Positions 8,813 through 17,934 of a stretch of 64,000 nucleotides of DNA are shown in pieces. The notes under the pieces are model-generated. The model had not been told where the DNA came from, ran no database searches, and saw only the letters and a list, made by a program, of their open reading frames with translations. The DNA is from JBGAJN01 sp044224905 (GTDB lineage: Bacteria > Verrucomicrobiota > Verrucomicrobiia > Limisphaerales > JBGAJN01): positions 806,001 through 870,000 of the forward strand of contig JBGAJN010000002.1 in assembly GCA_044224905.1 (NCBI GenBank). The letters run 5' to 3'. The translations under genes were made by a program, and so were the position numbers. The first letter of the stretch is position 1; every line of letters begins with the position of its first letter.

Positions 8813-9298
8813 TCAGTCGCGGAAATTCACGTACTGCAGCGAAACGGGAAAGTCGTGTCCGCGGCAAGCGGCGATCACCGCTTGCAGATCATCGCGGTTC
8901 TTTCCGCTGACGCGCACTTTGTCGCCTTCGATGGCGGCGGTCACTTTCAGCTTTGAGTCACGGACGAATTGGGAAACCTCTTTGGCGACGGCGGATTCGA
9001 GACCTTCCTTGATCTTGATCGACTGGCGCGCGTGTCCCAACGGTGAAATGTCGGGGTCGCCAATTTCGACGTTCTTCATGCTGATCTGACGCTTCGCCAG
9101 CTTGCTGGTCACCATTTCTTCGAGCGCCTTGATCTTAAACTGGTCCTGGGCGGTGAGGGTGATTTCGTTTTTGAGGAGAATGATCTCGGCCTTGCTGCCT
9201 TTGAAATCGAAGCGATTGGCGAGTTCCTTGTTGGCTTGGTTTACGGCGTTCTCGATCTCCATCGAGTTGACCTGCGAGACAATATCGAATGATGGCAT
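8813..9298 (-). CDS. yajQ: YajQ family nucleotide-binding protein
   Basis: 161 residues starting MPSFDIVSQVNSMEIENAVN and ending LQYVNFRD, both strongly conserved in the YajQ/UPF0234 family. The KGSKAEI, KRQISMKNVEIGDP and VSGKNRDDLQ blocks are present. Members bind RNA/nucleotides, and at least one (in Xanthomonas) binds cyclic di-GMP and acts in signalling. The frame extends 13 codons upstream, but homologues begin at MPSFD, so that start is used. A cyclic di-GMP-binding protein inside an exopolysaccharide locus is suggestive, but yajQ is widespread and the position may be chance. Confidence 0.95.
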   Translation of the reverse strand: MPSFDIVSQVNSMEIENAVNQANKELANRFDFKGSKAEIILLKNEITLTAQDQFKIKALEEMVTSKLAKRQISMKNVEIGDPDISPLGHARQSIKIKEGLESAVAKEVSQFVRDSKLKVTAAIEGDKVRVSGKNRDDLQAVIAACRGHDFPVSLQYVNFRD

Positions 9299-9383
9299 GG
9301 AGCGATGATAGGCCAATCCCTCGAACCGCAAAATCAAATTTACCTGACTCGGGATGCGGAGGAGTGGTTTTCTCCCGACGGGG

Positions 9384-10349
9384 CTAACGCAGGGATTCCC
9401 ACAACGTTTTTAAGCCATCGCGCCAGGAGATTCGCGGCTGGTAGCCGAGATGAGCCTGGATTTTTCCAATGGACGCGCGCGAGTGCCGGATGTCACCAGC
9501 GCGCGGCGCGGCAAACTTGGGCTCCAGGGTGGAGCCGGCGATTTGGCGGAGTCGCTCCCAAACTTCGAGGAGAGTTACGCTTTCGCCGGTACCGACGTTG
9601 AAAGCTTCGCCTCGCAGCGGCTTGGTGGCGTTCATGGCGAGGAGGTTTGCGTCAACCACGTTGGCGACGTCCACGAAATCACGGGTCTGCAACCCATCAC
9701 CGAAAACTGTGGGCGGAGTTCCCTGTTGCAGGCATTTGATAAAAATCGAAATGACGCCGGAGTAGGGGTTGGTTGGATCCTGGCGAGGGCCGAACACGTT
9801 GAAGTAACGCAGCGAGGCGGTATCGATCTCGGGATAGAGCTTGGAAAAGATGCGGCCGTAGTGCTCTCCGGTAAGCTTGCTGAGCGCGTAGAAACTCAAC
9901 GGCTTTGGCGTAAGTGATTCGTCATTGGCGGCCATTTCGGTATCACCGTACACGGACGCCGAGCTGGTCAGTATTACCCGGCTCACTCCAGCGCGTCGCG
10001 CTGCATCGAGGACCGTGAGTGTTGCCACTTCACCGGCTTGTTGGTTGCGCAGCGGATTTTGGAGCGAAACAGTTACGGACGAAATGGCGGCAAGGTGGAA
10101 CACGCCGCGCACGCCCTTTATTGCGCGTTCCACATCGCCCGCGTTCGCCGCGCAACCTTTCACGAGGTCGATGCGGTTGGCCACCGAATTGAGATTGGCG
10201 GAGTGGCCGGTACTTAAATCGTCCAGCACCCGTACGCGATGGCCGCTACTGACAAGTCGCTCGACGAGGTGTGACCCGATAAAGCCGGCCCCGCCGGTGA
10301 CTAGAAAATCCGCCGCAGTGTTGGAATTCACTGGGGAAGAAGCAAACAC
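9384..10349 (-). CDS. NAD-dependent sugar epimerase/dehydratase (UDP-glucose 4-epimerase-like)
   Basis: An extended short-chain dehydrogenase of 321 residues. The Rossmann motif is at residues 16-26 (LVTGGAGFIGSHL). The catalytic serine block is SSASVYGD and the YxxxK motif is YALSKLTGEHYG. RYFNVFGPRQDPTNPYSGVI and the DFVDVANVVDANLLA block are typical of GalE-like or UDP-glucuronate/GlcNAc epimerases. The start is GTG at 10349; no in-frame ATG is better placed. It would supply an epimerised or deoxygenated nucleotide sugar to the surrounding glycosyltransferases. The substrate is not readable. Confidence 0.92.
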   Translation of the reverse strand: MFASSPVNSNTAADFLVTGGAGFIGSHLVERLVSSGHRVRVLDDLSTGHSANLNSVANRIDLVKGCAANAGDVERAIKGVRGVFHLAAISSVTVSLQNPLRNQQAGEVATLTVLDAARRAGVSRVILTSSASVYGDTEMAANDESLTPKPLSFYALSKLTGEHYGRIFSKLYPEIDTASLRYFNVFGPRQDPTNPYSGVISIFIKCLQQGTPPTVFGDGLQTRDFVDVANVVDANLLAMNATKPLRGEAFNVGTGESVTLLEVWERLRQIAGSTLEPKFAAPRAGDIRHSRASIGKIQAHLGYQPRISWRDGLKTLWESLR

Positions 10350-10575
10350 ACCATGATTTTTGGGGCGAGCAAAAACTCTTCGATCGGCTTGTTATAGATC
10401 GTTCGTTCGAGTGGCCGGTTTTTCAAATGACTGCTTTAGTCTTGGAAGCGGGCGCGCGATTGCACAGATTACGCGCGCGTTTAATGGTGTGTCCCATCCG
10501 CCACGATTATGCCTGCAAATTTCCAGACCCGATGCGACCGCATTCAGCCCTGCGCGAACGCGCTTAGCCAGACGT

Positions 10576-11976
10576 ATGTCCACGCAAATCGCCGATAATC
10601 CACAGCCACACCGGCGCGAGTCGTTCGGAGCTTTGTTGCGGTTGGCGAATCGGATTTTCCTGATGGGGGCGGCGTTGGCGATGTTGATGTGTGTTCTCAA
10701 CGGCTACCTGGAATTGCTGGATGGACGCGCGGTGCTCCGGTCCAGAATCTGTTGGGGCACTCTAATTCTCGGGTTGGCTTTTCTGGGCGCGCGATTCTTT
10801 TCCAACTCAAAGCTGAAGTTGAACTTGTTCGCATTGTTGGCGGGGGTGGTCGTCATCGAGTTGCTGCTGCAAATTGCTGCTTGGTCGGGTTGGCTGCGGG
10901 GTGTGAACACCAAAGATCGCTACCCGTGGGCGCGGGTATACTGGTCGAGCGAAGGAAAGGGTAACTCGATCCGAAATCGGTACGGCTGGTACTATCCGGA
11001 GTTCCATTTGCAGGCAACGAATCGGATTGCGATGATCGGAGACAGTTTTGTTGAAGGCGTGGAAATACCGCGCAGTCGCAACATGGGAGTGCGTCTCGAG
11101 GAACTGTTTCATTCGGAGCGGCGGGATATGTCCGTGCTGTCGTTGGGCAATCACGGTACGGGGCCGGCGCATTATCTCGAAGTGTTGCAGTATGCGTACC
11201 GACGATTTCAAATCCGGGAGGCGGTGCTGGTAATTTATTTGGGAAATGACATCACCGATTGCGCGCCCGCTATGGGAATGCACGCGCGCGACCAGTTCCT
11301 CTATTACGACCGGAGTGCGGATGGAACGATCTCGCTATCGCCGGCGGGTGAACGATTGCGGTCGGAATACGTTTCGTCCATTGAAACCTCCCATAGGTCT
11401 CCGTGGTTGTTCTTACCGCGCCTCTTTAGCAGCCATTGCATGTGCATTCAGGTGCCCGCGAGCATTCGCAGCACTCTGCGTTTGCGGCAGCGGTTGGCGC
11501 AGGACTCGGCGAGAAATGCCGACATGGATGCCGGATTGGCGCGGCTCGGACTGAAAGCGGAATCCTTCGCGGTGGAACCCGGGCCCGCAGTGCGCGAGGG
11601 AATAGCGATTGCTCAAGCGTTGCTACGGCGGTGCGCGGAGTTTTGCGCGAAGAATTCAATCCAGCTGCGTTTGGTCACGGTGCCTTTCTTTCCTCCCGAC
11701 TTCTATGCGACACATCACGGTTCCGATTGGAACGGCTGCGTAGGTAACTACGATTTCCTGGCTCCGGAGCGGGAGATTGCTGCATTTACCGGCCAACTCG
11801 GCGTGCCGATATTGCCCTTGGGCGAAACTATGATGCACAAGCGATTCGACACCGAGATGGTTCGGAGTTTTTATCTCCTCAACGGCTCTGGTCATTTTTC
11901 GGAGGCGGGTCACCGCTTCGTTGCCGGAGCGATGTACGAGGTCTTCTACAACAAGGCGGCGGTAGCGCCCAAATGA
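10576..11976 (+). CDS. Membrane-anchored SGNH/GDSL-like protein
   Basis: 466 residues from ATG 10576. Hydrophobic segments at about residues 25-45, 55-72 and 77-100 precede a periplasmic domain. SGNH-like blocks are MIGDSFVEGVEIPRS (block I, Ser in GDS at about residue 156), SLGNHGTGPAHY (block II), YLGNDITDC (block III), and a C-terminal NGSGHFSEAGHRF. This looks like an AlgX/AlgJ-type polysaccharide O-acyltransferase or an esterase. The frame is open upstream to a TTG at 10360, but that stretch is basic and not conserved-looking. It is the second SGNH protein in the locus and may act with the MBOAT protein at 4054. Confidence 0.7.
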   Translation: MSTQIADNPQPHRRESFGALLRLANRIFLMGAALAMLMCVLNGYLELLDGRAVLRSRICWGTLILGLAFLGARFFSNSKLKLNLFALLAGVVVIELLLQIAAWSGWLRGVNTKDRYPWARVYWSSEGKGNSIRNRYGWYYPEFHLQATNRIAMIGDSFVEGVEIPRSRNMGVRLEELFHSERRDMSVLSLGNHGTGPAHYLEVLQYAYRRFQIREAVLVIYLGNDITDCAPAMGMHARDQFLYYDRSADGTISLSPAGERLRSEYVSSIETSHRSPWLFLPRLFSSHCMCIQVPASIRSTLRLRQRLAQDSARNADMDAGLARLGLKAESFAVEPGPAVREGIAIAQALLRRCAEFCAKNSIQLRLVTVPFFPPDFYATHHGSDWNGCVGNYDFLAPEREIAAFTGQLGVPILPLGETMMHKRFDTEMVRSFYLLNGSGHFSEAGHRFVAGAMYEVFYNKAAVAPK

Positions 11977-12060
11977 ACGCTTCCGCGAACTTCTTGTCTT
12001 TCCTAGGAGTGAAGATTGGGATGGCTCTGCGGGATACGTGTTTGAACCTCGTCCACTGAA

Positions 12061-13626
12061 ATGTCGCGGCTCAAGAAATTTGCTCATTCCCTGTTCTCCG
12101 GCTACCTGCAGTTGGTCGCCAATATTGTATTTACGCTGGCCTCGGTGCCGTTGGCGCTGGCTTATCTTTCGAAGCCGGAGTTTGGCTTGTGGGCGTTGAC
12201 CACTCAGTTGGCCACGTTTGTCGGCTTGTTGGATTTTGGAATGTCGGCCTCGGTTTCGCGCGTGCTGGTGGACTTCAAGGACCGGCGGGACGACGGCGAC
12301 TATGGGAGTGTCATCCAGACCGGCGTTCTGGTGAGTGCGGTTCAAGGCGCGATCATCCTGATTGGCGGCGGTGTGTTGGCGATCGTTTTAGGACCGATGT
12401 TGAATGTGCCATCGGAACTGGATCGTGATTTTCGCTGGCTCACAATGGGCCAATGCGCATTGCTCGCGGGGACATTTGCGGCGCGGGTGTTCTCTCTCGT
12501 GCTGGCGGCCCACCAGCGTTATGACATCACCAACTATTCTCAGGCGGGAATTTTCTTCATCAACCTTGCGCTGATGTGGTGGGGATTTTCTGCGGGGCTG
12601 GGAGTGTTCAGCTTGCTCTGGGCACAATTGGGTAGCTTGGTTCTATCGACAATGGTGAATTGGATGGCGTGTGTGAGGCTGGGGTTGTTCCCGCACAAGG
12701 GACGCTGGGGACGTCCGAACCGGCGACGGTTTCAGGAGCTGTTTGCTTTCGGCCGCGACATCTTTCTGTTCGTGCTCGGGGCACAATTGGTTGTCTCCAG
12801 CCAAACCATCCTGATCACTCGCGTTCTGGGACTCGAAGCGGGTGCGGTGTGGGCGGTCTGCACGCGAGGATTTCAAGTCGTCACGCAGATCATTTACCGG
12901 ATATTCGACTACTCGGCTGCCGCCTTTGCCGAAATGATTGTGCGTGAGGAACGGCAACTCCTCTTGCGGCGTATCAAATCGATCACCGTGATGTCATGTT
13001 CGTTGAGCGTGGTGGCGGGTGCCATTTTCGTCGTCTGCAACCAACCGTTTGTTGAATTGTGGACGCGTGGGAAAGTGGGTTGGGCGCCCGTCAACGACGT
13101 GTTGCTCGGCATCTGGTTGCTGGTGGAAGTCGTAAGCCACGTTCACGTGGGGCTGGTTGGCCAGACCAAGGCCTTTCGTTTCATGCGCTTCCTTTACTTT
13201 TTCCAAGGTCTTTTCTTTGCTGGGATCTCTCTCGTGCTGCTCCGGTGGGGCGGGATTACGGCCATGCTCGTGGTTTCAATTGTCGCGAGTCTCCTCTTCA
13301 GTTTTCCGTATGGCATCTACCGGTCGAGCGAATACTTTCGCGAAAGTTGGTCCGGCGTCGCTTTTGGTTGGATTCGTCCGTCGCTACGTTTAGCGACGGT
13401 TATTTTCCCGTCTGCCGTGGTGTTCTGGTGGTTGACCAGGACGCTTCCGCCGGTGGCTCGGATGATTATTTGCACGGGCGGTTTAGGCGTGCTCGGGGGA
13501 TTGTTACTGTTGCGGCTGGGTTTGGATGAAAGGCTGCAGAGCGAGTTGTGCGAACGCGGGCCGATGTGGATGCGAGGTGCAATGCGATACGTTTGCGGAC
13601 GTAAGCTGGCCGCAAGCGGACAATGA
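12061..13626 (+). CDS. Oligosaccharide flippase (Wzx-like, MOP superfamily)
   Basis: 521 residues with about 12-14 hydrophobic helices spread over the length, beginning at KFAHSLFSGYLQLVANIVFT. Early motifs such as LALAYLSKPEFGLWALTTQL and GLLDFGMSASVSRVLVDF match the polysaccharide_synt / Wzx family, which flips undecaprenol-linked repeat units to the periplasmic side. It lies 84 bases after the SGNH gene and four bases before an open frame leading into the methyltransferase. Together with the polymerase at 2404 it indicates a Wzx/Wzy-type pathway. Confidence 0.88.
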   Translation: MSRLKKFAHSLFSGYLQLVANIVFTLASVPLALAYLSKPEFGLWALTTQLATFVGLLDFGMSASVSRVLVDFKDRRDDGDYGSVIQTGVLVSAVQGAIILIGGGVLAIVLGPMLNVPSELDRDFRWLTMGQCALLAGTFAARVFSLVLAAHQRYDITNYSQAGIFFINLALMWWGFSAGLGVFSLLWAQLGSLVLSTMVNWMACVRLGLFPHKGRWGRPNRRRFQELFAFGRDIFLFVLGAQLVVSSQTILITRVLGLEAGAVWAVCTRGFQVVTQIIYRIFDYSAAAFAEMIVREERQLLLRRIKSITVMSCSLSVVAGAIFVVCNQPFVELWTRGKVGWAPVNDVLLGIWLLVEVVSHVHVGLVGQTKAFRFMRFLYFFQGLFFAGISLVLLRWGGITAMLVVSIVASLLFSFPYGIYRSSEYFRESWSGVAFGWIRPSLRLATVIFPSAVVFWWLTRTLPPVARMIICTGGLGVLGGLLLLRLGLDERLQSELCERGPMWMRGAMRYVCGRKLAASGQ

Positions 13627-13689
13627 TCCTTGGATTATGGGAGAAATTGCTTTCGCAGGGCGCGAGGCTCTAGTACCAATTCGGCCCGA

Positions 13690-14448
13690 ATGAATTCCTT
13701 ACAGAAGGCGCTGGTACTGGGTGGTCGCCTGATCAAGATTGGATTGTCGAATCCGGCGCGTTTGTCGCACGTGCTCGGTAGCGCCTTGTCCGCGAGTGCG
13801 GAGGTGGCTGATCGCAGTTTGGACTTGCTGCGATTGCCGCGCGTGGCGGTCGAGGAGTTGTTGCCCGAAAAAAATGAGGGAGCAAGGCTGGCGCTCGCCT
13901 TGTTTCCGCGAACGAGTTGTTCCGTCTCGGTGTTGGAGTATTTGTGCCTCGCGCTGCTTTTGAAAAAAGTGCGGGCAAGTCGCGTTTTTGAGTTTGGCAC
14001 CTACAAGGGAGTTTCCGTTACCCAGCTGGCGTTGAACGTGCCCGAGCAAAGTCGCATCTGCACCTTGGATCTTCCGGAAGGGCAGACGGACGTGGCTCTT
14101 TCCATTCCTGACCCCGACGAATTGCGAATCGCCCGTGAAGCTGGCAAAGGGGATTTGGTCCCGTCGGACATTCGTCCGCGAATCGAGTTTCTTAAGCAAG
14201 ATTCGGCGAAATTCGACGACACCCCTTTCCGCGGACAGATGGACTTTATTTTTGTCGATGGCGCTCATAGTGCCGACTACGTGAAAAATGACTCCGAAAA
14301 AGGCTGGCGGATGTTGCGCTCCGGAGGAGTCATTGCGTGGCATGACTATCGGGTGGAAGACGCGGACGTTGTGCGTTACCTGCTTCAGTTTCCAACGCAG
14401 CCCAAACACATCGCGGGGACCTCGGTGGCCTTCGCCGTGAAACCTTGA
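13690..14448 (+). CDS. Class I SAM-dependent methyltransferase (Methyltransf_24 type)
   Basis: 252 residues from ATG 13690; the frame is open to 13630, but the upstream 20 residues look untranslated. Motif I is RVFEFGTYKGVSVTQLALNV, the acidic SAM-ribose position is CTLDLPE, and the post-motif strand is FIFVDGAHSADYVKNDSEKG followed by GGVIAWHDYR. The FVDGAHSADYV signature is typical of the Methyltransf_24 group found in surface-glycan loci. It follows the flippase on the same strand and converges on a GT4 gene with a single base between stop codons. It may methylate a sugar hydroxyl. Confidence 0.85.
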   Translation: MNSLQKALVLGGRLIKIGLSNPARLSHVLGSALSASAEVADRSLDLLRLPRVAVEELLPEKNEGARLALALFPRTSCSVSVLEYLCLALLLKKVRASRVFEFGTYKGVSVTQLALNVPEQSRICTLDLPEGQTDVALSIPDPDELRIAREAGKGDLVPSDIRPRIEFLKQDSAKFDDTPFRGQMDFIFVDGAHSADYVKNDSEKGWRMLRSGGVIAWHDYRVEDADVVRYLLQFPTQPKHIAGTSVAFAVKP

Positions 14449-14449
14449 G

Positions 14450-15640
14450 TTACGCTTCCGAGGCAACGAGACCCAGCCGCTGCAGGTGGCCGATGACCGT
14501 CTCCTCGAAGGTCGCGAAGCTGAGTTGCTTTTTCGTGGCCTCGAATTCACCCACGCGTCGTCCTTGTTGAATTCCTGCCCACCATTGCAGAACGGCCTTC
14601 GCAATCGCTTCGGGATCGCGGATGGGAACAATTTCTCCGTTCTCTCCCGGCTTTACCAAATCTGACGCGCCGGTGTTTCGCGTGGTGATCACGGGCAACC
14701 CGCAGGCCAGCGCTTCAGCGACCACGAATCCAAAGCCATCTTCAATCGAGGGGAACACGAAAATGTCCGACGTTTGGAAGCGACGAGCATATTGCTCGCG
14801 GTCGGCGGGTGAGCTGAGGTTGTAGTAGGGTGCCCAATCGATCGGCAGGTCGGAGTAACGGCGCATGACTTCGGCGGCGTCGTTGCGGATCGTATTGGTC
14901 AATCGAAGAACTGCCCTTGGTTCGGACTTAAGGATCAACCGGAACGCTTCGAGCAAGTAGGGCGTGCCTTTCCTGAGGCACAATGAACCCGTGTTGATCA
15001 CCGTGAGCGGGCGGTCCTTCGGACGGGTTTCAGTGGTCGGTCGGAACCAGTCGAGATTTAAGGGCAGCGGGTATAGGAGCAGTTGTTCCGGCTTGAAGCC
15101 GTATTTGAGAAATGAATCGCGCACAAATGTGCTCGGCGCAAAGACGTAGTCGGCGCAGGTCGTCGTCGCCAGCGATCTCCGGTAGTAGTGGTTGGCGACC
15201 GGCGGGTAAGGTGAATTGAACTTTCGTCGTTCGACTTCGAGTAGCTCCATGAACTCGGTCGGGTGCGAGTTTTGGGCATCGATAAAAGTCTTGCCTCCAA
15301 GTCTTCGCGCCTTGTGCATCGCTGAGTTCGCGAAACTGTAAGAGGTAATCAGGTGTTGCTTGGGGCGGAGCAAGGATTTGACCCATTGATCGAACAGCGG
15401 ATACAGACGGAAGCGGAATGATTCACACTGAAACGGTGGGAGCAATTTCGCCCCCGCATAATTCAATAAACCGAATATGGGTTGCAGCCGGGTGTGCTCG
15501 GGCGTGACCCCTTGGGTTCCCTTGCGCGTGCCCAGGGCATAGAAGTCCAGCAATCCGCGTTTCTCGAGCGCGCGTGCGAAGTTGTCGTGACCACAGCGGC
15601 CAAATGACGCGACGGCGAAACGATCAGAGGGAGGCGTCAT
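14450..15640 (-). CDS. Glycosyltransferase family 4
   Basis: 396 residues. The C-terminal donor domain contains NTGSLCLRKGTPYLLEAFRL and the E-x7-E segment EDGFGFVVAEALACGLPVIT. The N-terminal domain has SFANSAMHKARRLGGKTFID and a DAQNSHP segment. It reads against the main direction of the locus and is followed 46 bases upstream by a second minus-strand GT4 (15687), so the two probably form an operon. Sugar specificity is unknown. Confidence 0.9.
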   Translation of the reverse strand: MTPPSDRFAVASFGRCGHDNFARALEKRGLLDFYALGTRKGTQGVTPEHTRLQPIFGLLNYAGAKLLPPFQCESFRFRLYPLFDQWVKSLLRPKQHLITSYSFANSAMHKARRLGGKTFIDAQNSHPTEFMELLEVERRKFNSPYPPVANHYYRRSLATTTCADYVFAPSTFVRDSFLKYGFKPEQLLLYPLPLNLDWFRPTTETRPKDRPLTVINTGSLCLRKGTPYLLEAFRLILKSEPRAVLRLTNTIRNDAAEVMRRYSDLPIDWAPYYNLSSPADREQYARRFQTSDIFVFPSIEDGFGFVVAEALACGLPVITTRNTGASDLVKPGENGEIVPIRDPEAIAKAVLQWWAGIQQGRRVGEFEATKKQLSFATFEETVIGHLQRLGLVASEA

Positions 15641-15686
15641 CAGGCGTGAAGGGGTGTCGTATGGATATTCATTTTCGGACGCGAAA

Positions 15687-17036
15687 TTAAGTAGCGGCGT
15701 TGCGATCGCGAGATGACGGTCGCGAGAGAACCTCGGCGTAAAGATCGGCGTAGCGTTGAACCATTTGTGCGCCGGTCATTGATTTGGCGGAGATACGCGC
15801 CGGCCCCGCCGCGCCGAAGTGGCGGCGCAATTCCGGATCGCGAATCAAGCGTTCCAGTGCATTTGCGAGTGCTTGAGGGTCTTTGGATTCCACCAGGAGT
15901 CCGGTCTTTTCTTCGTCGATGATCTCGGGAATGCCTGAGACACGAGTGCCGACGGCGGGCTTGCTGTTCCACAACGCTTCCATCAGCGCCATGGGCGCCC
16001 CTTCGTAATGGGAAGGCTGAACGTAGATGTCCACCTTCGGCCAGAACTCGCGCAAGTCTGTGAGGCCGCCTGGTAAGTGAACTCGGTTCTGCAATCCCGT
16101 GCGCGCAACTTCGGTGCGGATCCAAGAGGCGCACTCCGGTTCCAGGTCAGGCCCGGCTAGCAAAAGTTGCAATTGCGGAAACTTGTCGCTCAAAAGGCAA
16201 AATGCCTTGAGCAGATCCGCCTGACCTTTCCGCCAGGCGAGGTGTCCTAGGTTTGCAATGGTAATGACCGGATCGCGGAATATGGGAGCGGGCGCCTCGC
16301 CTTCGAGACGCGCGGAGTAGATCGTCGTGAGTTTTCGTTTCGCCCAGGGAAACCAACTCGCGATGCGACGGGAGTTTTCGTCCGAAACCATCACTTCGCG
16401 TCTGCACTTGGCGAGAAGGCGAGTTTTCGAAAGCAGCGCGAGCGCGAACTTGGGCGCTTTCAAATAGAACGGGTAGTTCTCGGGAAACAAGCCGGCTGCC
16501 AACGCGGGCGCGCAGTGGTTCGTATTGATCCACGGAATGCGCGCGGCAGAAATTGGATAAAGCGGGCTGCGCCAGGGCAGGTGCGCATCGAAGGAAAACG
16601 TTCCGCCGTGAAAGTTAATCAAGTCGTAATCGGCTTGGCGAATGTGATCGAGGAAGGCGGCTTTATCGTCCGCGGACCATTTTTGCGGTGGAATGCGACT
16701 GGCGTTCACGACTCTGGCTTTGAGCGCGGCGGGCAAGTGTTCCCGATCGGCATCGGGACTGGCGAGGCTAACGCGATAATGAGAAGGGAGCCCAAGAATC
16801 AATCGCTGGACGACCATTCCGACCCCGCCGAGATTGAGAATCGGCTCCGCCGATGCGAGGAGCAGGCGAACTTCACCCGAAGGATTCAAAGTCGCGTTGC
16901 GAGTCCGCCCGGATGTTTCGTGAATGGAATGACTCACGCCCGATTTCCTCGAACGACGTTGGCCATTGAACGGTGTTGCATGCAAACAGTGCGGCGCGAC
17001 TTGGCGGAACAGCGGTATCACGCGAATTTGTAGCAT
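15687..17036 (-). CDS. Glycosyltransferase family 4
   Basis: About 449 residues from ATG 17036. The GT-B fold is recognised by RLLLASAEPILNLGGVGMVV, ITIANLGHLAWRKGQADLLK, and YEGAPMALMEALWNSKPAVG, which contains the E-x7-E catalytic region. The first 50 residues are basic and unlike the family. A GTG at 16937 (VSHSIHETS) is another possible start, and a GTG at 17078 extends the frame further. It is the upstream member of a two-gene minus-strand unit with the GT4 at 14450. A divergent methyltransferase starts at 17136. Confidence 0.85.
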   Translation of the reverse strand: MLQIRVIPLFRQVAPHCLHATPFNGQRRSRKSGVSHSIHETSGRTRNATLNPSGEVRLLLASAEPILNLGGVGMVVQRLILGLPSHYRVSLASPDADREHLPAALKARVVNASRIPPQKWSADDKAAFLDHIRQADYDLINFHGGTFSFDAHLPWRSPLYPISAARIPWINTNHCAPALAAGLFPENYPFYLKAPKFALALLSKTRLLAKCRREVMVSDENSRRIASWFPWAKRKLTTIYSARLEGEAPAPIFRDPVITIANLGHLAWRKGQADLLKAFCLLSDKFPQLQLLLAGPDLEPECASWIRTEVARTGLQNRVHLPGGLTDLREFWPKVDIYVQPSHYEGAPMALMEALWNSKPAVGTRVSGIPEIIDEEKTGLLVESKDPQALANALERLIRDPELRRHFGAAGPARISAKSMTGAQMVQRYADLYAEVLSRPSSRDRNAAT

Positions 17037-17135
17037 GGTGACAGAATGCCAGCGTGGCGGGGAGGAAATTTTTAGCACAAGCCTGCGTGTTATGCCGCTT
17101 ATTTTGCTTGGAAATGGGGCGCAATTTTAAGCAGG

Positions 17136-17903
17136 ATGAAACGATTCGCGATGACGACACAGATCCTCAAAGACCGGGCCAGTCAGGAAGCGTGGGAAGC
17201 TGCTCAACGTTGGGAGCAGGAGCACTGGGTCAACGCCCAGCGACTGCGTGCGCGCTTCGGTAAGAACTATATCTGGCGCCTGTTGTCGGCTTTCGGGCTG
17301 GTTTCCAAATACCGTGGGGACGATTGGAATCAATGGTGGAAGAAGGAGTTCAACGATTACAGCTTCCTCCCGCCCAAGGTTAAAAACGCGATCGAAGTGG
17401 GTTGCGGGCCCTATACCAACATCCGCCTCGTTTTGGACAAGTGCCGGCCCGATCACATTGTTCTTTCCGATCCCTTGATCCGCACCTATGCGCGATTCAA
17501 GCTCACGTTTGTTGCCGAGATGTACCGCGAAGTGTTGTGCGCGTTGGACGATCATCCGCTTGAGGAGTTGCCGTTCGCGGACAATAACTTTGATCTTTCG
17601 ATCATGATCAACGTGCTCGATCACGTGAGGGATGCGCATCAGTGCATGGCCAATCTGCTGCGCGTGACGCGGCCGGGCGGGTACGTGATCATCGGTCAGG
17701 ATTTAAGTAACGACGAAGATCGGGCTGCTTTGACCGCGGACACCGGCGCGGTGGGGCATCCCATCAAACTCGATTACGATTGGTTCAAGCCCTACCTCAC
17801 CCAAGGTTTCGAACCCGTGATTCACAAGTTCCTCAACCGCCAGCAAGGTCGCGCTCCTGACGCGCATTACGGAACGCTCGTTTTCGCCGGCCGCAAACTT
17901 TGA
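17136..17903 (+). CDS. Class I SAM-dependent methyltransferase
   Basis: 255 residues; ATG 17151 (MTTQILKDRA) is an alternative start. SAM-binding motif I is AIEVGCGPYTNIRLVL at about residues 87-102. The post-I region is LPFADNNFDLSIMINVLDHV and motif III is LLRVTRPGGYVIIGQ, the methyltransferase-11 pattern. The N-terminal 85 residues are Trp-rich and helical (WEAAQRWEQEHWV) and may bind the acceptor. It precedes a GT4 gene by 31 bases on the same strand and probably modifies a sugar or lipid-linked glycan. Confidence 0.85.
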   Translation: MKRFAMTTQILKDRASQEAWEAAQRWEQEHWVNAQRLRARFGKNYIWRLLSAFGLVSKYRGDDWNQWWKKEFNDYSFLPPKVKNAIEVGCGPYTNIRLVLDKCRPDHIVLSDPLIRTYARFKLTFVAEMYREVLCALDDHPLEELPFADNNFDLSIMINVLDHVRDAHQCMANLLRVTRPGGYVIIGQDLSNDEDRAALTADTGAVGHPIKLDYDWFKPYLTQGFEPVIHKFLNRQQGRAPDAHYGTLVFAGRKL

Positions 17904-17934
17904 CCTTTCCAGCCACCTTTCGATTTCATCTGCA

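Noticed and set aside
10360..10575. N-terminal extension of the second SGNH protein from a TTG codon
   Set aside because: The extra 72 residues are basic and irregular, and the ATG at 10576 directly precedes the membrane-helix region.
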